Source: Bacillota bacterium
GTDB taxonomy: Bacteria; Bacillota; Desulfitobacteriia; Desulfitobacteriales; JAJXUE01
Length of the DNA stretch: 52,334 nt
Assembly: GCA_021811155.1 (NCBI GenBank)
Contig: JAJZPO010000008.1
Coordinates: 1-52,334, forward strand
Direction: 5' to 3'
Below are positions 41,038-50,260 of the stretch, piece by piece. The notes below the pieces were generated by a model. The model was not told the DNA's origin. It saw nothing but the letters and a program-made list of their open reading frames with translations, and searched no databases. How positions within the stretch are numbered: position 1 is the first letter of the stretch; every line of letters begins with the position of its first letter. Made by a program: the position numbers and the translations under genes.

Positions 41038-41247
41038 ATGATTTGTGTCCGGGCGAATCCCTTGCAGGATTTGCGTAATCTGCGCAGAGTCAAAGGAGTG
41101 ATTTTTCAGGGCAGGCTGTTGCGTTGGGAAAAATGAAACGTTAAGGGCAAAGGCGCGGCTCAAGTATAAAGTAAGGTGCAATTTCACATAATTAATGGAA
41201 GAAAAGGCGCAATCCGTCATTATGTGAATAGACAAAAAATTATGTTT

Positions 41248-41294
41248 CTCGACAAAATTGTAGTAAAATAAACAAATGTGGGGAAATTTGTCGA
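41248..41294 (+). promoter_or_regulatory. Two Spo0A-type boxes at the membrane protein gene
   Basis: CTCGACA (one mismatch, minus orientation) at 41248-41254 and exact TGTCGAA at 41288-41294, 40 bases apart. The second lies within the first codons of the reading chosen below. Confidence 0.35.
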
Positions 41295-41928
41295 AAAGGT
41301 AGTGGTTAGAATTCTTAAGCCGTCCTTACTCGCCCAACGTCCGAACAGGGAAGTTCTAATTGGCTTATTCATTTTAGCCTGTTTCATTGCAGCCCTGCTT
41401 TGTTCAGTGGCAATATCCATGCTCACTGTCAAGGTTTCTGCGATTACTGCCCCGGACAATGTTGACTTTTTAGTCAAGTCCAATAATCAAGTGTTTGACC
41501 TGGTCCCGGGTGATGTGCTGCGGATTGAGCGTACCTCTGTCAAAAAAGCCTTTGCGGGTCAAGATACTGAGATACTCAAGATTTATACCACGCAAGGATT
41601 TATCTATGCTGTCCCCGATGACTCGTACTATGCCGCTGTGCAGCAATTGGCGGTGGCTGCGCTGCGGCTGAACGGAGCGTTGGATCAGGCAGGCGCTCAG
41701 GTATGGATGAAAAATAACGATGAGAAGACCCTGGATGCAGTGAGGCAGAAAGCTTATGCCGTCGGTACGCAGGAAGACAGGCGGCCCGTGCTGTTTGCGG
41801 TTTTGGGGCTGCAAAACCTTCTCCTGGTTGCTTCCGGGCTGGCGACTCTGCTGCTTATCTTCCCGCTTCGCCTTGACAAAGATGCGGAAAGAGCCCCTGT
41901 GCCAACCCGGGTCGAACAGCCGGCGTAA
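41278..41928 (+). CDS. Hypothetical protein with two membrane helices
   Basis: The 216-residue product has a membrane helix at about 26-50 (VLIGLFILACFIAALLCSVA) and a second at about 172-195. Between them lies an extracytoplasmic domain of about 115 residues (FDLVPGDVLRIERTSVKKAF, FIYAVPDDSYYAAVQQLAV). I do not recognise the family. The start is doubtful: GTG 41278 has no clear ribosome binding site, and GTG 41302 is an alternative. Transcribed alone, followed by a terminator at 42049. Confidence 0.6.
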   Translation: MGKFVEKVVVRILKPSLLAQRPNREVLIGLFILACFIAALLCSVAISMLTVKVSAITAPDNVDFLVKSNNQVFDLVPGDVLRIERTSVKKAFAGQDTEILKIYTTQGFIYAVPDDSYYAAVQQLAVAALRLNGALDQAGAQVWMKNNDEKTLDAVRQKAYAVGTQEDRRPVLFAVLGLQNLLLVASGLATLLLIFPLRLDKDAERAPVPTRVEQPA

Positions 41929-42048
41929 GTCGAGGTCCGAGGTCAGACCTGCATGCCGCTAAGTGGCACCACTGATGAAGGAAAACAGACCGATATGCAC
42001 AATAAGGATGAAAGGCGCTGAATTGGATCGCCTGGGGCTGCAGCTGGC

Positions 42049-42083
42049 AGACCTTGGTTATTACAACCAGGGTCTCTTTTTTC
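42049..42083 (+). terminator. Rho-independent terminator
   Basis: AGACCTTGGTT-ATTAC-AACCAGGGTCT stem followed by CTTTTTTC. Confidence 0.85.
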
Positions 42084-42084
42084 A

Positions 42085-42175
42085 TAAAAGGCGAGAAGAC
42101 CCCCATCCTCAATAGGTGGTGGGATGAATCGCCGGCTTCAAACCCAAACACCCGTTCTCAAAACGTCAGCTATTT
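42085..42175 (+). mobile_element. Possible IS200/IS605-type right-end remnant
   Basis: ACCCCCATCC ... GGTGGTGGGATGAATCGCC resembles the hairpin end common after tnpB genes in Clostridia. No transposase or TnpB frame remains. The region 41952-41980 (GCATGCCGCTAAGTGGCACC) also resembles 33836-33860. TTGAG...CTCAA at 42180-42195 is a small inverted repeat. Confidence 0.3.
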
Positions 42176-42300
42176 AGAAGTTGAGAGACAACTCAATTCT
42201 GAAACCCGAATCCTATCTTTCTGTTTTGGTTTTGTCCCGCATACATATCAATAGGCGCATGCAAGGCGCGGGGCAGCATTGCGCAAAGGGGGAGTGTGAA

Positions 42301-43161
42301 ATGGTGGGCAGCTTTGACTATCTGCGGCCCCAAAGCCTGGCCGAGGCCCTGGAATTCTTGCACAAACAACCGGAAACGTGCAGGGTTTTGGCTGGGGGGA
42401 CGGATTTATTGGTCCTCATTCGCAGGAGTGTGGCATCGCCCGCTCATCTGCTGGATATTAAAGCGCTGCCGGAGACAGGGCGGTTTGAGTATACCCTGGG
42501 GGAAGGGCTGTTGATCGGGGCCGCCGTAACTGTTAACCGGCTGGCGGAATCGCCCCTCGTGAGGGAGAAATACCCTGCCCTGGCTGATGCGGCCGGGGCG
42601 CTTGCCACTTACCAGGTGCGCAACCGGGCGACACTCGTGGGCAACATCTGCAACGCTTCACCGGGGTCTGATCTGGCCCCGGCCCTGCTGGTGTTCGAGG
42701 CTAGGGTCCGAGTCAAGTCCTTAAATGGGAGCCGGGAGATTCCAATCGATGAGTTTTTCACCGGGGTGAAAAAGACCGTCCTCAAGCCTGATGAGCTGGT
42801 GACGGAAGTTTTCCTGCCTGATCCGGGGGAAGGGGATAAGAGCGTTTACCTGAAACAGGGGAGGGTAAAGGGGCATGACCTGGCAGTGGCCGGGGTTGCT
42901 GTCCGCCTGACAGGGTCGAAAAAACTCTGCCTCGCCGTCTCAGCGCTGGCGCCTGCCCCGCTGCGCCTAAGGCATTTGGAAGAGATGCTCAATGCAGTTG
43001 GTTTTGATGCTGTAACGGCTGAAAAGGCTGCGCTGGAGGTAGAACATTTTATCCGGCCGATATCCGACATCCGGGCATCAGCCGAATATAGGAAACATAT
43101 AGCGGCAGCGCTGCTCAAACGGGCCATCCGACACTGTGAAGGGGGCGGAAAAAGTGCGTGA
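42301..43161 (+). CDS. Molybdenum hydroxylase FAD subunit, cluster 2
   Basis: The 286-residue flavoprotein subunit has LAGGTDLLVLIRRS at about 33-46. The second FAD motif reads VRNRATLVGNICNASPGSDL at about 110, where the usual GTxGG is changed to ATLVG. The C-terminal domain is typical. ATG 42301 with GGGGGAG is chosen; the longer reading from 42181 has no support. It shares the family of the 1624 gene but is clearly a different subgroup. First gene of the second molybdenum hydroxylase operon; the next gene overlaps its end by eight bases. Confidence 0.92.
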   Translation: MVGSFDYLRPQSLAEALEFLHKQPETCRVLAGGTDLLVLIRRSVASPAHLLDIKALPETGRFEYTLGEGLLIGAAVTVNRLAESPLVREKYPALADAAGALATYQVRNRATLVGNICNASPGSDLAPALLVFEARVRVKSLNGSREIPIDEFFTGVKKTVLKPDELVTEVFLPDPGEGDKSVYLKQGRVKGHDLAVAGVAVRLTGSKKLCLAVSALAPAPLRLRHLEEMLNAVGFDAVTAEKAALEVEHFIRPISDIRASAEYRKHIAAALLKRAIRHCEGGGKSA

Positions 43162-43678
43162 ACAGCCTTCCAACACTGGCGAAACCGGCGGGACGGACCG
43201 GGTACGCCTAAGCTGTGTTGTCAACGGTGAAAAAGTCAGCGCTCTGGTGGAACCACACCTGACCCTGTTGTCGTTCCTGCGGCAGGAGTTGAAGCTCTTA
43301 GGCGTCAAGGAGGGCTGCGGGGAAGGAGAATGCGGCGCCTGCACCGTGATCATGAACGGGAACGCTGTGAATTCCTGCCTGACGCTGGCCCTGGAAGCCG
43401 AGGGTGCCCGGATTCTCACCGTGGAGGGTTTGAGCAACGGGGGAGGGCTGTCTGCCCTGCAGGAGGAGTTTGTCAAGCATGATGCCCTGCAGTGCGGTTT
43501 TTGCACCCCAGGCATGCTGATGTCAGCAAGGGCCCTTTTGGACCGCAACCCTGACCCTGGCACGGAAGAGATTAAAGAGGCTGTGGCGGGGAACCTCTGC
43601 CGTTGTACAGGCTATTATCCAATTCTTGAGGCGATTACTGCCGCCGCCAAGCGGGAAAGGGAGGGTGAGCAGAGGTGA
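43154..43678 (+). CDS. Molybdenum hydroxylase 2Fe-2S subunit, cluster 2
   Basis: The 174-residue subunit has GCGEGECGAC (plant-type cluster) and CGFCTPGM plus CRCTGY (second cluster), passing electrons from Mo to FAD. GTG 43154 with GGGGGCGG is preferred over GTG 43136. It has an N-terminal polar extension of about 15 residues not seen in cluster 1. It overlaps the FAD gene upstream and the Mo gene downstream (GTGA), so translation is coupled through all three. Confidence 0.92.
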   Translation: MREQPSNTGETGGTDRVRLSCVVNGEKVSALVEPHLTLLSFLRQELKLLGVKEGCGEGECGACTVIMNGNAVNSCLTLALEAEGARILTVEGLSNGGGLSALQEEFVKHDALQCGFCTPGMLMSARALLDRNPDPGTEEIKEAVAGNLCRCTGYYPILEAITAAAKREREGEQR

Positions 43679-46038
43679 CGCCAAGAGAATTTAATCATGT
43701 GGGGGAGGAAGCCCTCCGGTTTGAAGCCCGGGACAAGGTGACGGGCAGGGCAGCCTATGTCCACGATCTGGAGCTGCCTGGGATGCTCCATGCCAAAGTG
43801 CTGCACTCACCCTGGGCCCACGCCCGGATTACCGCCATTGATGCCTCGGTGGCCCGGGACCTGCCCGGTGTTAAAGCGGTGCTGACCGGGGAGGAACTGC
43901 CTTATCTCCTCGGATTGTATATGGTCGACAAACCGATTCTGGCCAGGGGGAAAGTGCGCTATCAGGGCGAGCCTGTAGTAGCGGTGGCGGCAGTGGATGA
44001 AGCGACCGCCGAGAGGGCTCTGGCCCTGGTCCGGGTGGACTACGAACGGCTCCCTGCGGTGCTCTCTGTCGATGCCGCTCTGGCAGCTCAGACCCTGGTG
44101 CACGAGGATATTGGCCGGTTGGAATATATCAAGGGGGCTTTTTTCCCTGTACCCGGCTCCAACATAGCGAGCTGGCACAAGACCATCCGCGGCGATGTGG
44201 AAGGCGCCTTCGCGGCGGCGGATTACATTATGGCAAGTGAACTGAGTTTGCCCCAGGTGGCCCACGCGCCCCTGGAAACCCATGTGGCGGTTGCCAAGGC
44301 TGACCCCTGCTCAAACAGGGTCGAGATCTGGACCTCCGCCCAATCCCCCTTTGCGGTGCGAAACCTCTTGGCCAAGGCTTTCGGGCTTTCCCACAACGAG
44401 ATCACGGTAAGGGTGCCTTTTGTTGGCGGAGGGTTCGGCGGCAAGGCCGGAATTCACCTGGAGCCTCTGGCTGTAGCGCTTTCCCGGGCCAGCGGCGGCC
44501 TTGCGGTAAAAATCCGGGCCACCAGGGAAGAGGAGTGCAACCAGCTGCCCTGCCGGGAAGGACTGCGCGGCAGGATCAAAACAGGGGTCAGCCGGGACGG
44601 CAGGATTACAGCCATGCAGGTCTGCTACGATTGGGACGGGGGGGCCTACGCCGATTACTCGGTCAATATCGGCAGGGCCGCAGGCTACTCCGGGGCTGGA
44701 CCTTATGAGATAGCCAATATCGAACTGCATTCCCGCACCCTCTACACCAACAAGGTTTACGGCACTGCCTACCGCGGCTTCGGCCACCTGGAGACCCACT
44801 GGGTGATAGAACGGCATATGGATATGATTGCGCAAAAGTTGAACCTGGACCCCTATGAGCTGCGCCTGAAAAACCTCTTGCGTGAAGGCTCTCTGACCAT
44901 CAGCGGGGAGCGGATCGCTGCTGATTCGGGCAGGCCTGACCACTGTCTCCAGGCTGTGGCTAAGGAAATTGGCTGGCAGGGGTACCGCAGCCAGGCTGAG
45001 CGGGAGGCCGCCCTCAAAAGCGGCAAGGCCAGGGGCAAGGGGCTGGCAGCGCTGCACAAGGCGCCGGCCATGCCCAGCACCACTGCCACCGCGGCTGTGA
45101 TGCAGCTGAATGAAGACGGCACGGTGCGCCTGATGCTAGGGGCTGTGGACATGGGCCAGGGCGTTTACACGGTCATGGCGCAGATTGCGGCGGAAGTCCT
45201 TGATCTGCCTTTGCACAAGGTAAAGGTAGTGGCTGAAACGGACACGGACAAAAATCCCTATGACTGGCAGACCGTTGCCTCCAAATATTCTTTTATGGGC
45301 GGCAACGCGGTAATGCGCTGCGCCCAGGACGTGCTGCGCCAGTTGAAGGAAACCGCTGCCCGGGTGCTGCGCTGCCCGGTGGAGGAGCTGGCCCACGGCG
45401 GGGAACGGATTTATCATGTCCACCACCCGGATAAAGCTTTGAGCTACAAGCAGCTGGCTGTGGGGTATGGCTTTGAGAACGGAAACGGGATAGGCGGGCC
45501 TATCATCGGCCACGGCCGCTATATCGCGGAAGGATTGACCAACCTGGATGCCAACGGGCAGGGTCTGCCAGCCCTGGACTGGACCTACGGCGCCCATGGG
45601 GCTGAAATCGAGGTGGATGTGGAAACCGGGGAGATTGAAGTCATCAAGATAGCTTCAGCCTTTGATGTGGGCAAGGCCCTTAATCCGGCCTTGGCCCGCA
45701 GCCAGGTTATTGGCGGAGTCGTGCAGGGACTTGGTTCCGCCCTGTGCGAGCAGTTTATCTATACTCCTGAGGGCCGGCTGCTGAACCCCTCTTTTGCCGA
45801 TAACAAGATTCCTACAGCCAAGGATATCCCTGGGCAAATTGTCCCGATTCTGATTGAAAATCCTCAGCTGGACGGGCCGTTTGGGGCCAGGGGAGTGGGT
45901 GAACACCCGATGATTTCCGTACCGTCTGTAATCGCCAATGCCGTGTATGATGCATTGGGCATAAATTTCTTCGAGCTGCCGCTCACCCCGGAAAGGATAG
46001 CCCTTGCTGTGGCCAAACAGGAAAACCAGGCAGGGTAG
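43675..46038 (+). CDS. Molybdenum hydroxylase large Mo-cofactor subunit, cluster 2
   Basis: The 787-residue catalytic subunit has the hammerhead domain (KVTGRAAYVHDLELPGMLH) and GGGFGGK at about 251-257. AYRGFGHLETHWVIE is in the substrate region, as in xanthine dehydrogenases, and GARGVGEHPM with the catalytic Glu lies at about 738-747. The AYRGFG loop differs from the CGAQRGHG of cluster 1, so the two enzymes probably act on different substrates. With the carbamoyl-transfer genes that follow, a purine or related N-heterocycle is the best guess. GTG start with GGAGGGTG. Confidence 0.92.
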   Translation: MTPREFNHVGEEALRFEARDKVTGRAAYVHDLELPGMLHAKVLHSPWAHARITAIDASVARDLPGVKAVLTGEELPYLLGLYMVDKPILARGKVRYQGEPVVAVAAVDEATAERALALVRVDYERLPAVLSVDAALAAQTLVHEDIGRLEYIKGAFFPVPGSNIASWHKTIRGDVEGAFAAADYIMASELSLPQVAHAPLETHVAVAKADPCSNRVEIWTSAQSPFAVRNLLAKAFGLSHNEITVRVPFVGGGFGGKAGIHLEPLAVALSRASGGLAVKIRATREEECNQLPCREGLRGRIKTGVSRDGRITAMQVCYDWDGGAYADYSVNIGRAAGYSGAGPYEIANIELHSRTLYTNKVYGTAYRGFGHLETHWVIERHMDMIAQKLNLDPYELRLKNLLREGSLTISGERIAADSGRPDHCLQAVAKEIGWQGYRSQAEREAALKSGKARGKGLAALHKAPAMPSTTATAAVMQLNEDGTVRLMLGAVDMGQGVYTVMAQIAAEVLDLPLHKVKVVAETDTDKNPYDWQTVASKYSFMGGNAVMRCAQDVLRQLKETAARVLRCPVEELAHGGERIYHVHHPDKALSYKQLAVGYGFENGNGIGGPIIGHGRYIAEGLTNLDANGQGLPALDWTYGAHGAEIEVDVETGEIEVIKIASAFDVGKALNPALARSQVIGGVVQGLGSALCEQFIYTPEGRLLNPSFADNKIPTAKDIPGQIVPILIENPQLDGPFGARGVGEHPMISVPSVIANAVYDALGINFFELPLTPERIALAVAKQENQAG

Positions 46039-46085
46039 GGCACGAGAAGCCGCCGGCATCTTTAACACTGCCCTGGAAGCATGGG

Positions 46086-46114
46086 GGAAGCATGAGGACG
46101 GTTCTTATGCTTCC
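46086..46114 (+). repeat. REP-like palindrome (GGACGGTTCT core)
   Basis: GGAAGCATG-AGGACGGTTCTT-ATGCTTCC. Same core as 18030 and 32787 but with different outer stem bases. It lies in the gap between the Mo subunit and the DUF2877 gene. Confidence 0.7.
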
Positions 46115-46135
46115 ACCTAGTTGGGGGGTTGTTGC

Positions 46136-46987
46136 TTGTTAAAAGGGCTGGCCTGGGGCGGTGATTTTGCGGGGAGGATTAAGCGGGAAAAGTTTAGGGT
46201 GCACAGTGTTTTCCGGGCGGTCTGCAACCTATCTTCCGGTCAGGGCAAGCCTCTTTTGGCCCTGGTGTCGGAAAGGGACGCCTTGGCCCCCAACGTTTTG
46301 TGGGTTGGGCAATCCCGCTGGGCGGATCTAATCAGACCGGGAGATGAGGTGGAGGCAACTGCGGGTGGAGTTGGCTGCGGTGACGTAATGATTGACTGTA
46401 CAGGGGTTGTACTTTACCGGCGGGCGCCGTGCCATTCTCCCTGCCTGGAGGATGATACACTGGAGCAGGTGCGCAATTGGCTCGAAGTTCAGGCTCCCGG
46501 CTTTGCCTTGGCTCAGAGCAGACTTGCATCCCTGCTGCGGCGGGGATTGCAGGAGGAAAATGACAAGCTGCTGCGCGCCGCCCTGAAGGGTTTACTCGGG
46601 GCCGGCCCAGGTCTTACTCCCTGCGGAGATGACTTTGCGGCCGGTGCGCTCCACGCCTATGTACGGGCGAGAGAGCGTGAAGCACCTTTTCCCCGGCGTC
46701 TGCCTGGAATTGTGGCTGAGGCGGCGCTCGCAACCAATGAGATCAGCAGGACGATGCTGTGGTATGCCGCCAGGGGTCAGGGCCCGGCCTACATGGCGGA
46801 AGTGGTGGACGGGATCTTATCCGGCGCTCCGGGGGTGCTCCTGGCGGCCAACAGATTGCGGCAGGTAGGGTCTTCTTCCGGCCTCTATCTTTTGGCGGGG
46901 ATTCTCCTCGGGTGTGAAACTACCGGTACAAGGGAGCAAATGTGTGATGGAAGAGAAAATCCTGGTCAGGCCCAACACTTATTATGA
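46136..46987 (+). CDS. DUF2877 protein (E. coli YlbF/AllH type)
   Basis: The 283-residue protein carries the family core LLGAGPGLTPCGDDFAAGAL at about 150-170 and RTMLWYAARGQGPAYMAEVV later. In E. coli the neighbours fdrA, ylbE and ylbF have been reported to form oxamate carbamoyltransferase (AllFGH). The same three families occur here in order H-F-G. TTG 46136 with GGGGGGTTG is chosen; TTG 46121 is possible. It overlaps fdrA by about 40 bases. Subunit role within the transferase is not known from sequence. Confidence 0.82.
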   Translation: MLKGLAWGGDFAGRIKREKFRVHSVFRAVCNLSSGQGKPLLALVSERDALAPNVLWVGQSRWADLIRPGDEVEATAGGVGCGDVMIDCTGVVLYRRAPCHSPCLEDDTLEQVRNWLEVQAPGFALAQSRLASLLRRGLQEENDKLLRAALKGLLGAGPGLTPCGDDFAAGALHAYVRAREREAPFPRRLPGIVAEAALATNEISRTMLWYAARGQGPAYMAEVVDGILSGAPGVLLAANRLRQVGSSSGLYLLAGILLGCETTGTREQMCDGRENPGQAQHLL

Positions 46988-48515
46988 TTCGGTTACCCTG
47001 ATGTCCGCTTCGCAAAAGGTAGGGCGCATGGAAGGGATTGATGCCGCCCTTCTTGGCATGGGTACACAGCTTAATTTGGAGCTGCTCGGGGCTTTGGGGT
47101 TTGACGGCGGGGCTGAGGCAGGTCCCAATGACCTGATTCTGGCCGTCCGGGGTGTGAGCCCGGAAGCTATGGAGCGGGCCTTGGCTGAGGCGGAAAGAAT
47201 CCTCACCCGGAGGGCTGAGCAGGGCTCGCCCCGCAGGGCGGGGCTGAAGAGCCTGGCCCAGGCGGCAAGGCTCGGGGCGGGCAATCTGGCCCTGATCTCG
47301 GTGCCCGGAGCTTATGCCGTCAGGGAAGCGCGTCAGGCGCTGGAGCACAACCTCCACGTAATGCTGTTCAGTGACAATGTGTCGTTGCAGGATGAAGTGG
47401 AGCTGAAAGAACTGGCCCATGCCAAAGGGCTGTTGCTGATGGGGCCTGACTGCGGTACAGCCATTATCAACGGGGTCCCCCTGGCCTTTGCCAACGCAGT
47501 GCGCCGCGGCAGTATCGGTATAGTGGGAGCCTCGGGCACAGGCATCCAGGAAGTCAGTGTACAAATCCACCGCCAGGGAGGCGGAATTTCCCAGGCAATC
47601 GGGACGGGAGGCAGGGACTTGTCCCTGCCTGCAGGCGGCAGGATGGTCCTGGACGGCATCGAGGCCCTGCGCCAGGACCCCGCTACCCAGGTAATAGTGG
47701 TCATCTCCAAACCTGCCCCGCCGGAGATCAGGGCCAAGGTCTTAACTGCCCTGGAGCAGTGCGGTAAGCCGGCTGTGTACTGCGTCTTAGGCGGAGAGGC
47801 AGGATCCGGTCCTGCCGTGAAACAGGCCGGGACTCTGTTGGAAACTGCCAGCCTGGCGGTGGAGGCGGCCGGCTATCCTGTGCCTGCCCTGGAATGGGTG
47901 GGTGATGCTCTTGCAATCGAAGCAGCGGGCAGGTTGACAGGCGGTCAGCGCTATGTGCGGGGTCTGTTCGGGGGCGGCACCCTGGCTGACGAGGCCATGC
48001 TGCTGCTGCGGCGCAAACTTGGCAGGGTCTATTCCAACAGTCCCTTGAGTTCGGGAGAAGAACTGGCCGACTTGGGCAGGAGCTTCAGGCATACGGTGCT
48101 GGACCTGGGCGATGATCGCTTTACAGTGGGCAGGCCCCACCCGATGATTGACTATACACTGCGCCTGGCCCGGCTGGAACAGGAGGCCCAGGACCCGGAG
48201 GTTGCGGTGATATTGTTTGACGTGGTGCTGGGTTGGGGCTCACATCCGGACCCGGCGGCGGAGCTGGAGCCCGTTCTGCGGCGGGTCAGGCAATCAGCCC
48301 TGGTATCAGGAAGAGATATCAGCCTGGCAGCGTACCTCTGCGGCACTGAGCGGGACCCGCAGGGTTATCAGAAACAAAAGGATACTCTGGAGGGAGCGGG
48401 AGTCAAGGTATTTGGCTCCAACGCGGCGGCGGCGGAATTTGCGGCCCGGGTCGCCCAGAGTGTGGAAGGGGGGCAAAGCAGTGGGAATTACGGAGCTGTT
48501 CAACCAGAAGCTTAG
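46947..48515 (+). CDS. fdrA: FdrA family protein (AllF-type subunit)
   Basis: The 522-residue protein resembles acyl-CoA synthetase/succinyl-CoA ligase alpha-like folds, with nucleotide-type motifs MGPDCGTAIINGVPLAFANA, IVGASGTGIQEV and a second domain with LFGGGTLADEAM. FdrA proteins were long unassigned; E. coli FdrA is now reported as part of oxamate carbamoyltransferase. ATG 46947 with AGGGAG is used. It overlaps DUF2877 upstream and DUF1116 downstream by about 35-40 bases each, so the three are expressed as one unit. A role in carbamoyl transfer is inferred from the gene set. Confidence 0.9.
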   Translation: MEEKILVRPNTYYDSVTLMSASQKVGRMEGIDAALLGMGTQLNLELLGALGFDGGAEAGPNDLILAVRGVSPEAMERALAEAERILTRRAEQGSPRRAGLKSLAQAARLGAGNLALISVPGAYAVREARQALEHNLHVMLFSDNVSLQDEVELKELAHAKGLLLMGPDCGTAIINGVPLAFANAVRRGSIGIVGASGTGIQEVSVQIHRQGGGISQAIGTGGRDLSLPAGGRMVLDGIEALRQDPATQVIVVISKPAPPEIRAKVLTALEQCGKPAVYCVLGGEAGSGPAVKQAGTLLETASLAVEAAGYPVPALEWVGDALAIEAAGRLTGGQRYVRGLFGGGTLADEAMLLLRRKLGRVYSNSPLSSGEELADLGRSFRHTVLDLGDDRFTVGRPHPMIDYTLRLARLEQEAQDPEVAVILFDVVLGWGSHPDPAAELEPVLRRVRQSALVSGRDISLAAYLCGTERDPQGYQKQKDTLEGAGVKVFGSNAAAAEFAARVAQSVEGGQSSGNYGAVQPEA

Positions 48516-49902
48516 GGTGATCAATTTGGGAGTCCCCCTGTTTGCCGCCGACCTGGCCCAACAGGGTCATGCCGTCACGGAGCTGGACTGGAACCCGCCG
48601 GGCGGCGGGGACCCCAGACTGCTTGCCGCCCTGGAAAAGCTGGAGAAGGTGAAGGACAAGGTAGATGCGGCCAACCGCCAGGTGTTTTTGGCCATCACAA
48701 TCGCTCAGCCTTTTCTGGAGGGGATAGCCAGGGCCGGAGATGTGATCCCCGGCATGGGGGAAAGGACCCTGCTCCACGCCGGCCCGCCGGTGGCCTGGAA
48801 GGATATGTGCGGGCCCATGCGCGGGGCTGTCCTGGGAGCCATCATCTATGAAGGCTGGGCGGGAAACCCGGCTGAAGCCGAGAAACTAGCCGGCTCAGGC
48901 GAGATAGCCTACAGCCCCTGTCATGAGCACGACTCCGTGGGGCCCATGGCCGGAGTGGTTTCTACCTCCATGCCGGTGTTCATCATCTACAACCGGGTTC
49001 ATGGCAACTATGCCTACTGCACCATCAACGAAGGATTGGGAAGGGTGCTGCGCTACGGGGCCTACAGACAGGAGGTGCTGGAGCGGCTGAAGTGGATCGA
49101 AGGGGAACTGGCCCCGGCCCTGCAGCAGGCCCTGGCCCTCTCGGGCGGGATAGATTTGAGGGGCTTGATTGCCCAGGCCCTGCACATGGGGGATGAGGGA
49201 CATAACCGCAACAAGGCGGGGACATCCCTGCTCTTTCGGCTCCTGGCGCCCTACCTGGCCCGGACAGAGCTGGAGAGGGATGTTATCGGCCGCTGCCTCG
49301 CCTTTATCAACTCCAACGACCACTTTTTCCTCAACCTGAGCATGCCGGCCGCTAAAGCCTGCCTGGATGCGGCCGGGGACGTGCCCTACAGCACCATGGT
49401 AACAGTCATGAGCAGAAACGGCAGCGAGTTCGGCATCCGGGTAAGCGGCACGGGCAAACGCTGGTTCACCGCACCTGCCAACCAGGTTAACGGCCTCTAT
49501 TTTCCCGGCTACAGCGCCAAAGACGCCAACCCCGACATCGGGGACAGCGCTATTACGGAAACAGCGGGCATCGGCGGATTTGCCATGGCGGCAGCCCCGG
49601 CAATTGTGCAGTTTGTCGGGGGAAGCGCGCCGGACGCCCTGGAATACAGCAAACTGATGTACAACATCACCTACGGCGAGAACAGCGCCTATACCATCCC
49701 AGCCCTTGACTTCCGGGGAAGCCCCACAGGCATTGATGTGCGCAAGGTGATCGAACTCGGCATACTCCCCAACATTAACACCGGCATCGCCCATAAAGAC
49801 CCCGGCATCGGCCAGGTAGGGGCCGGCCTGGTCAAACCCCCCCGCCAATGCTTCGAAGCCGCCCTGCTGGCCTTAGCCGGGACGGTAGATATCTTGGACT
49901 AA
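48481..49902 (+). CDS. DUF1116 protein (E. coli YlbE/AllG type)
   Basis: The 473-residue protein starts MGITELFNQKLRVINLGVPL and has the family features LDWNPPGGGDPRLLAAL, GPPVAWKDMCGPMRGAVLGA and MGDEGHNRNKAGTSLLFRLL. The His/Asn/Glu-rich motif in the last of these is a good candidate for the active site. GTG 48481 with GGGGGG is chosen; the longer reading lies within fdrA. Last gene of the H-F-G set. Expected to be the catalytic carbamoyl-transfer partner of FdrA (inference). Followed by a MITE-like element, not directly by the carbamate kinase. Confidence 0.9.
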   Translation: MGITELFNQKLRVINLGVPLFAADLAQQGHAVTELDWNPPGGGDPRLLAALEKLEKVKDKVDAANRQVFLAITIAQPFLEGIARAGDVIPGMGERTLLHAGPPVAWKDMCGPMRGAVLGAIIYEGWAGNPAEAEKLAGSGEIAYSPCHEHDSVGPMAGVVSTSMPVFIIYNRVHGNYAYCTINEGLGRVLRYGAYRQEVLERLKWIEGELAPALQQALALSGGIDLRGLIAQALHMGDEGHNRNKAGTSLLFRLLAPYLARTELERDVIGRCLAFINSNDHFFLNLSMPAAKACLDAAGDVPYSTMVTVMSRNGSEFGIRVSGTGKRWFTAPANQVNGLYFPGYSAKDANPDIGDSAITETAGIGGFAMAAAPAIVQFVGGSAPDALEYSKLMYNITYGENSAYTIPALDFRGSPTGIDVRKVIELGILPNINTGIAHKDPGIGQVGAGLVKPPRQCFEAALLALAGTVDILD

Positions 49903-49934
49903 CAGGGCATCTAGAAAAAGGCTTGTAAGCTCAA

Positions 49935-50226
49935 GGGTGAATTTACTTTCTGCGCAGAGAAGCATTACGGAGGAGCCGTTAGCATACTCGGCGAGCGACC
50001 GAACGGGAGCACGAATGCTCGCTTCCTTATCCCCACGAAATTCTTGGGATTGTTTTTCAGGATGAAATTTCGTGGGGGCCCCATTATGCATGCCGGCTAC
50101 GTTTGCGGCCAGGGGTCCCACTTCTTTCATAGTGCCTAAGATTAGTGGGAAGGTCAATGAGGAAGCGAGCCGAAAAGTATGCTAGGCGACGTAGTCTGCT
50201 GAACGGAGCAGAAAGTAAATTCGACC
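49935..50226 (+). mobile_element. MITE-like element, left copy
   Basis: Ends are GGGTGAATTTACTTTCTGC and GCAGAAAGTAAATTCGACCC, imperfect terminal inverted repeats of about 20 bases. Inside is a long cruciform of CCCCACGAAATT / AATTTCGTGGGG and other hairpins. It has no coding frame. An inverted second copy lies at 52015-52334. Confidence 0.8.
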
Positions 50227-50260
50227 CAAGCAGACCCTAAACCAAAAGGAGAGGATTGCC

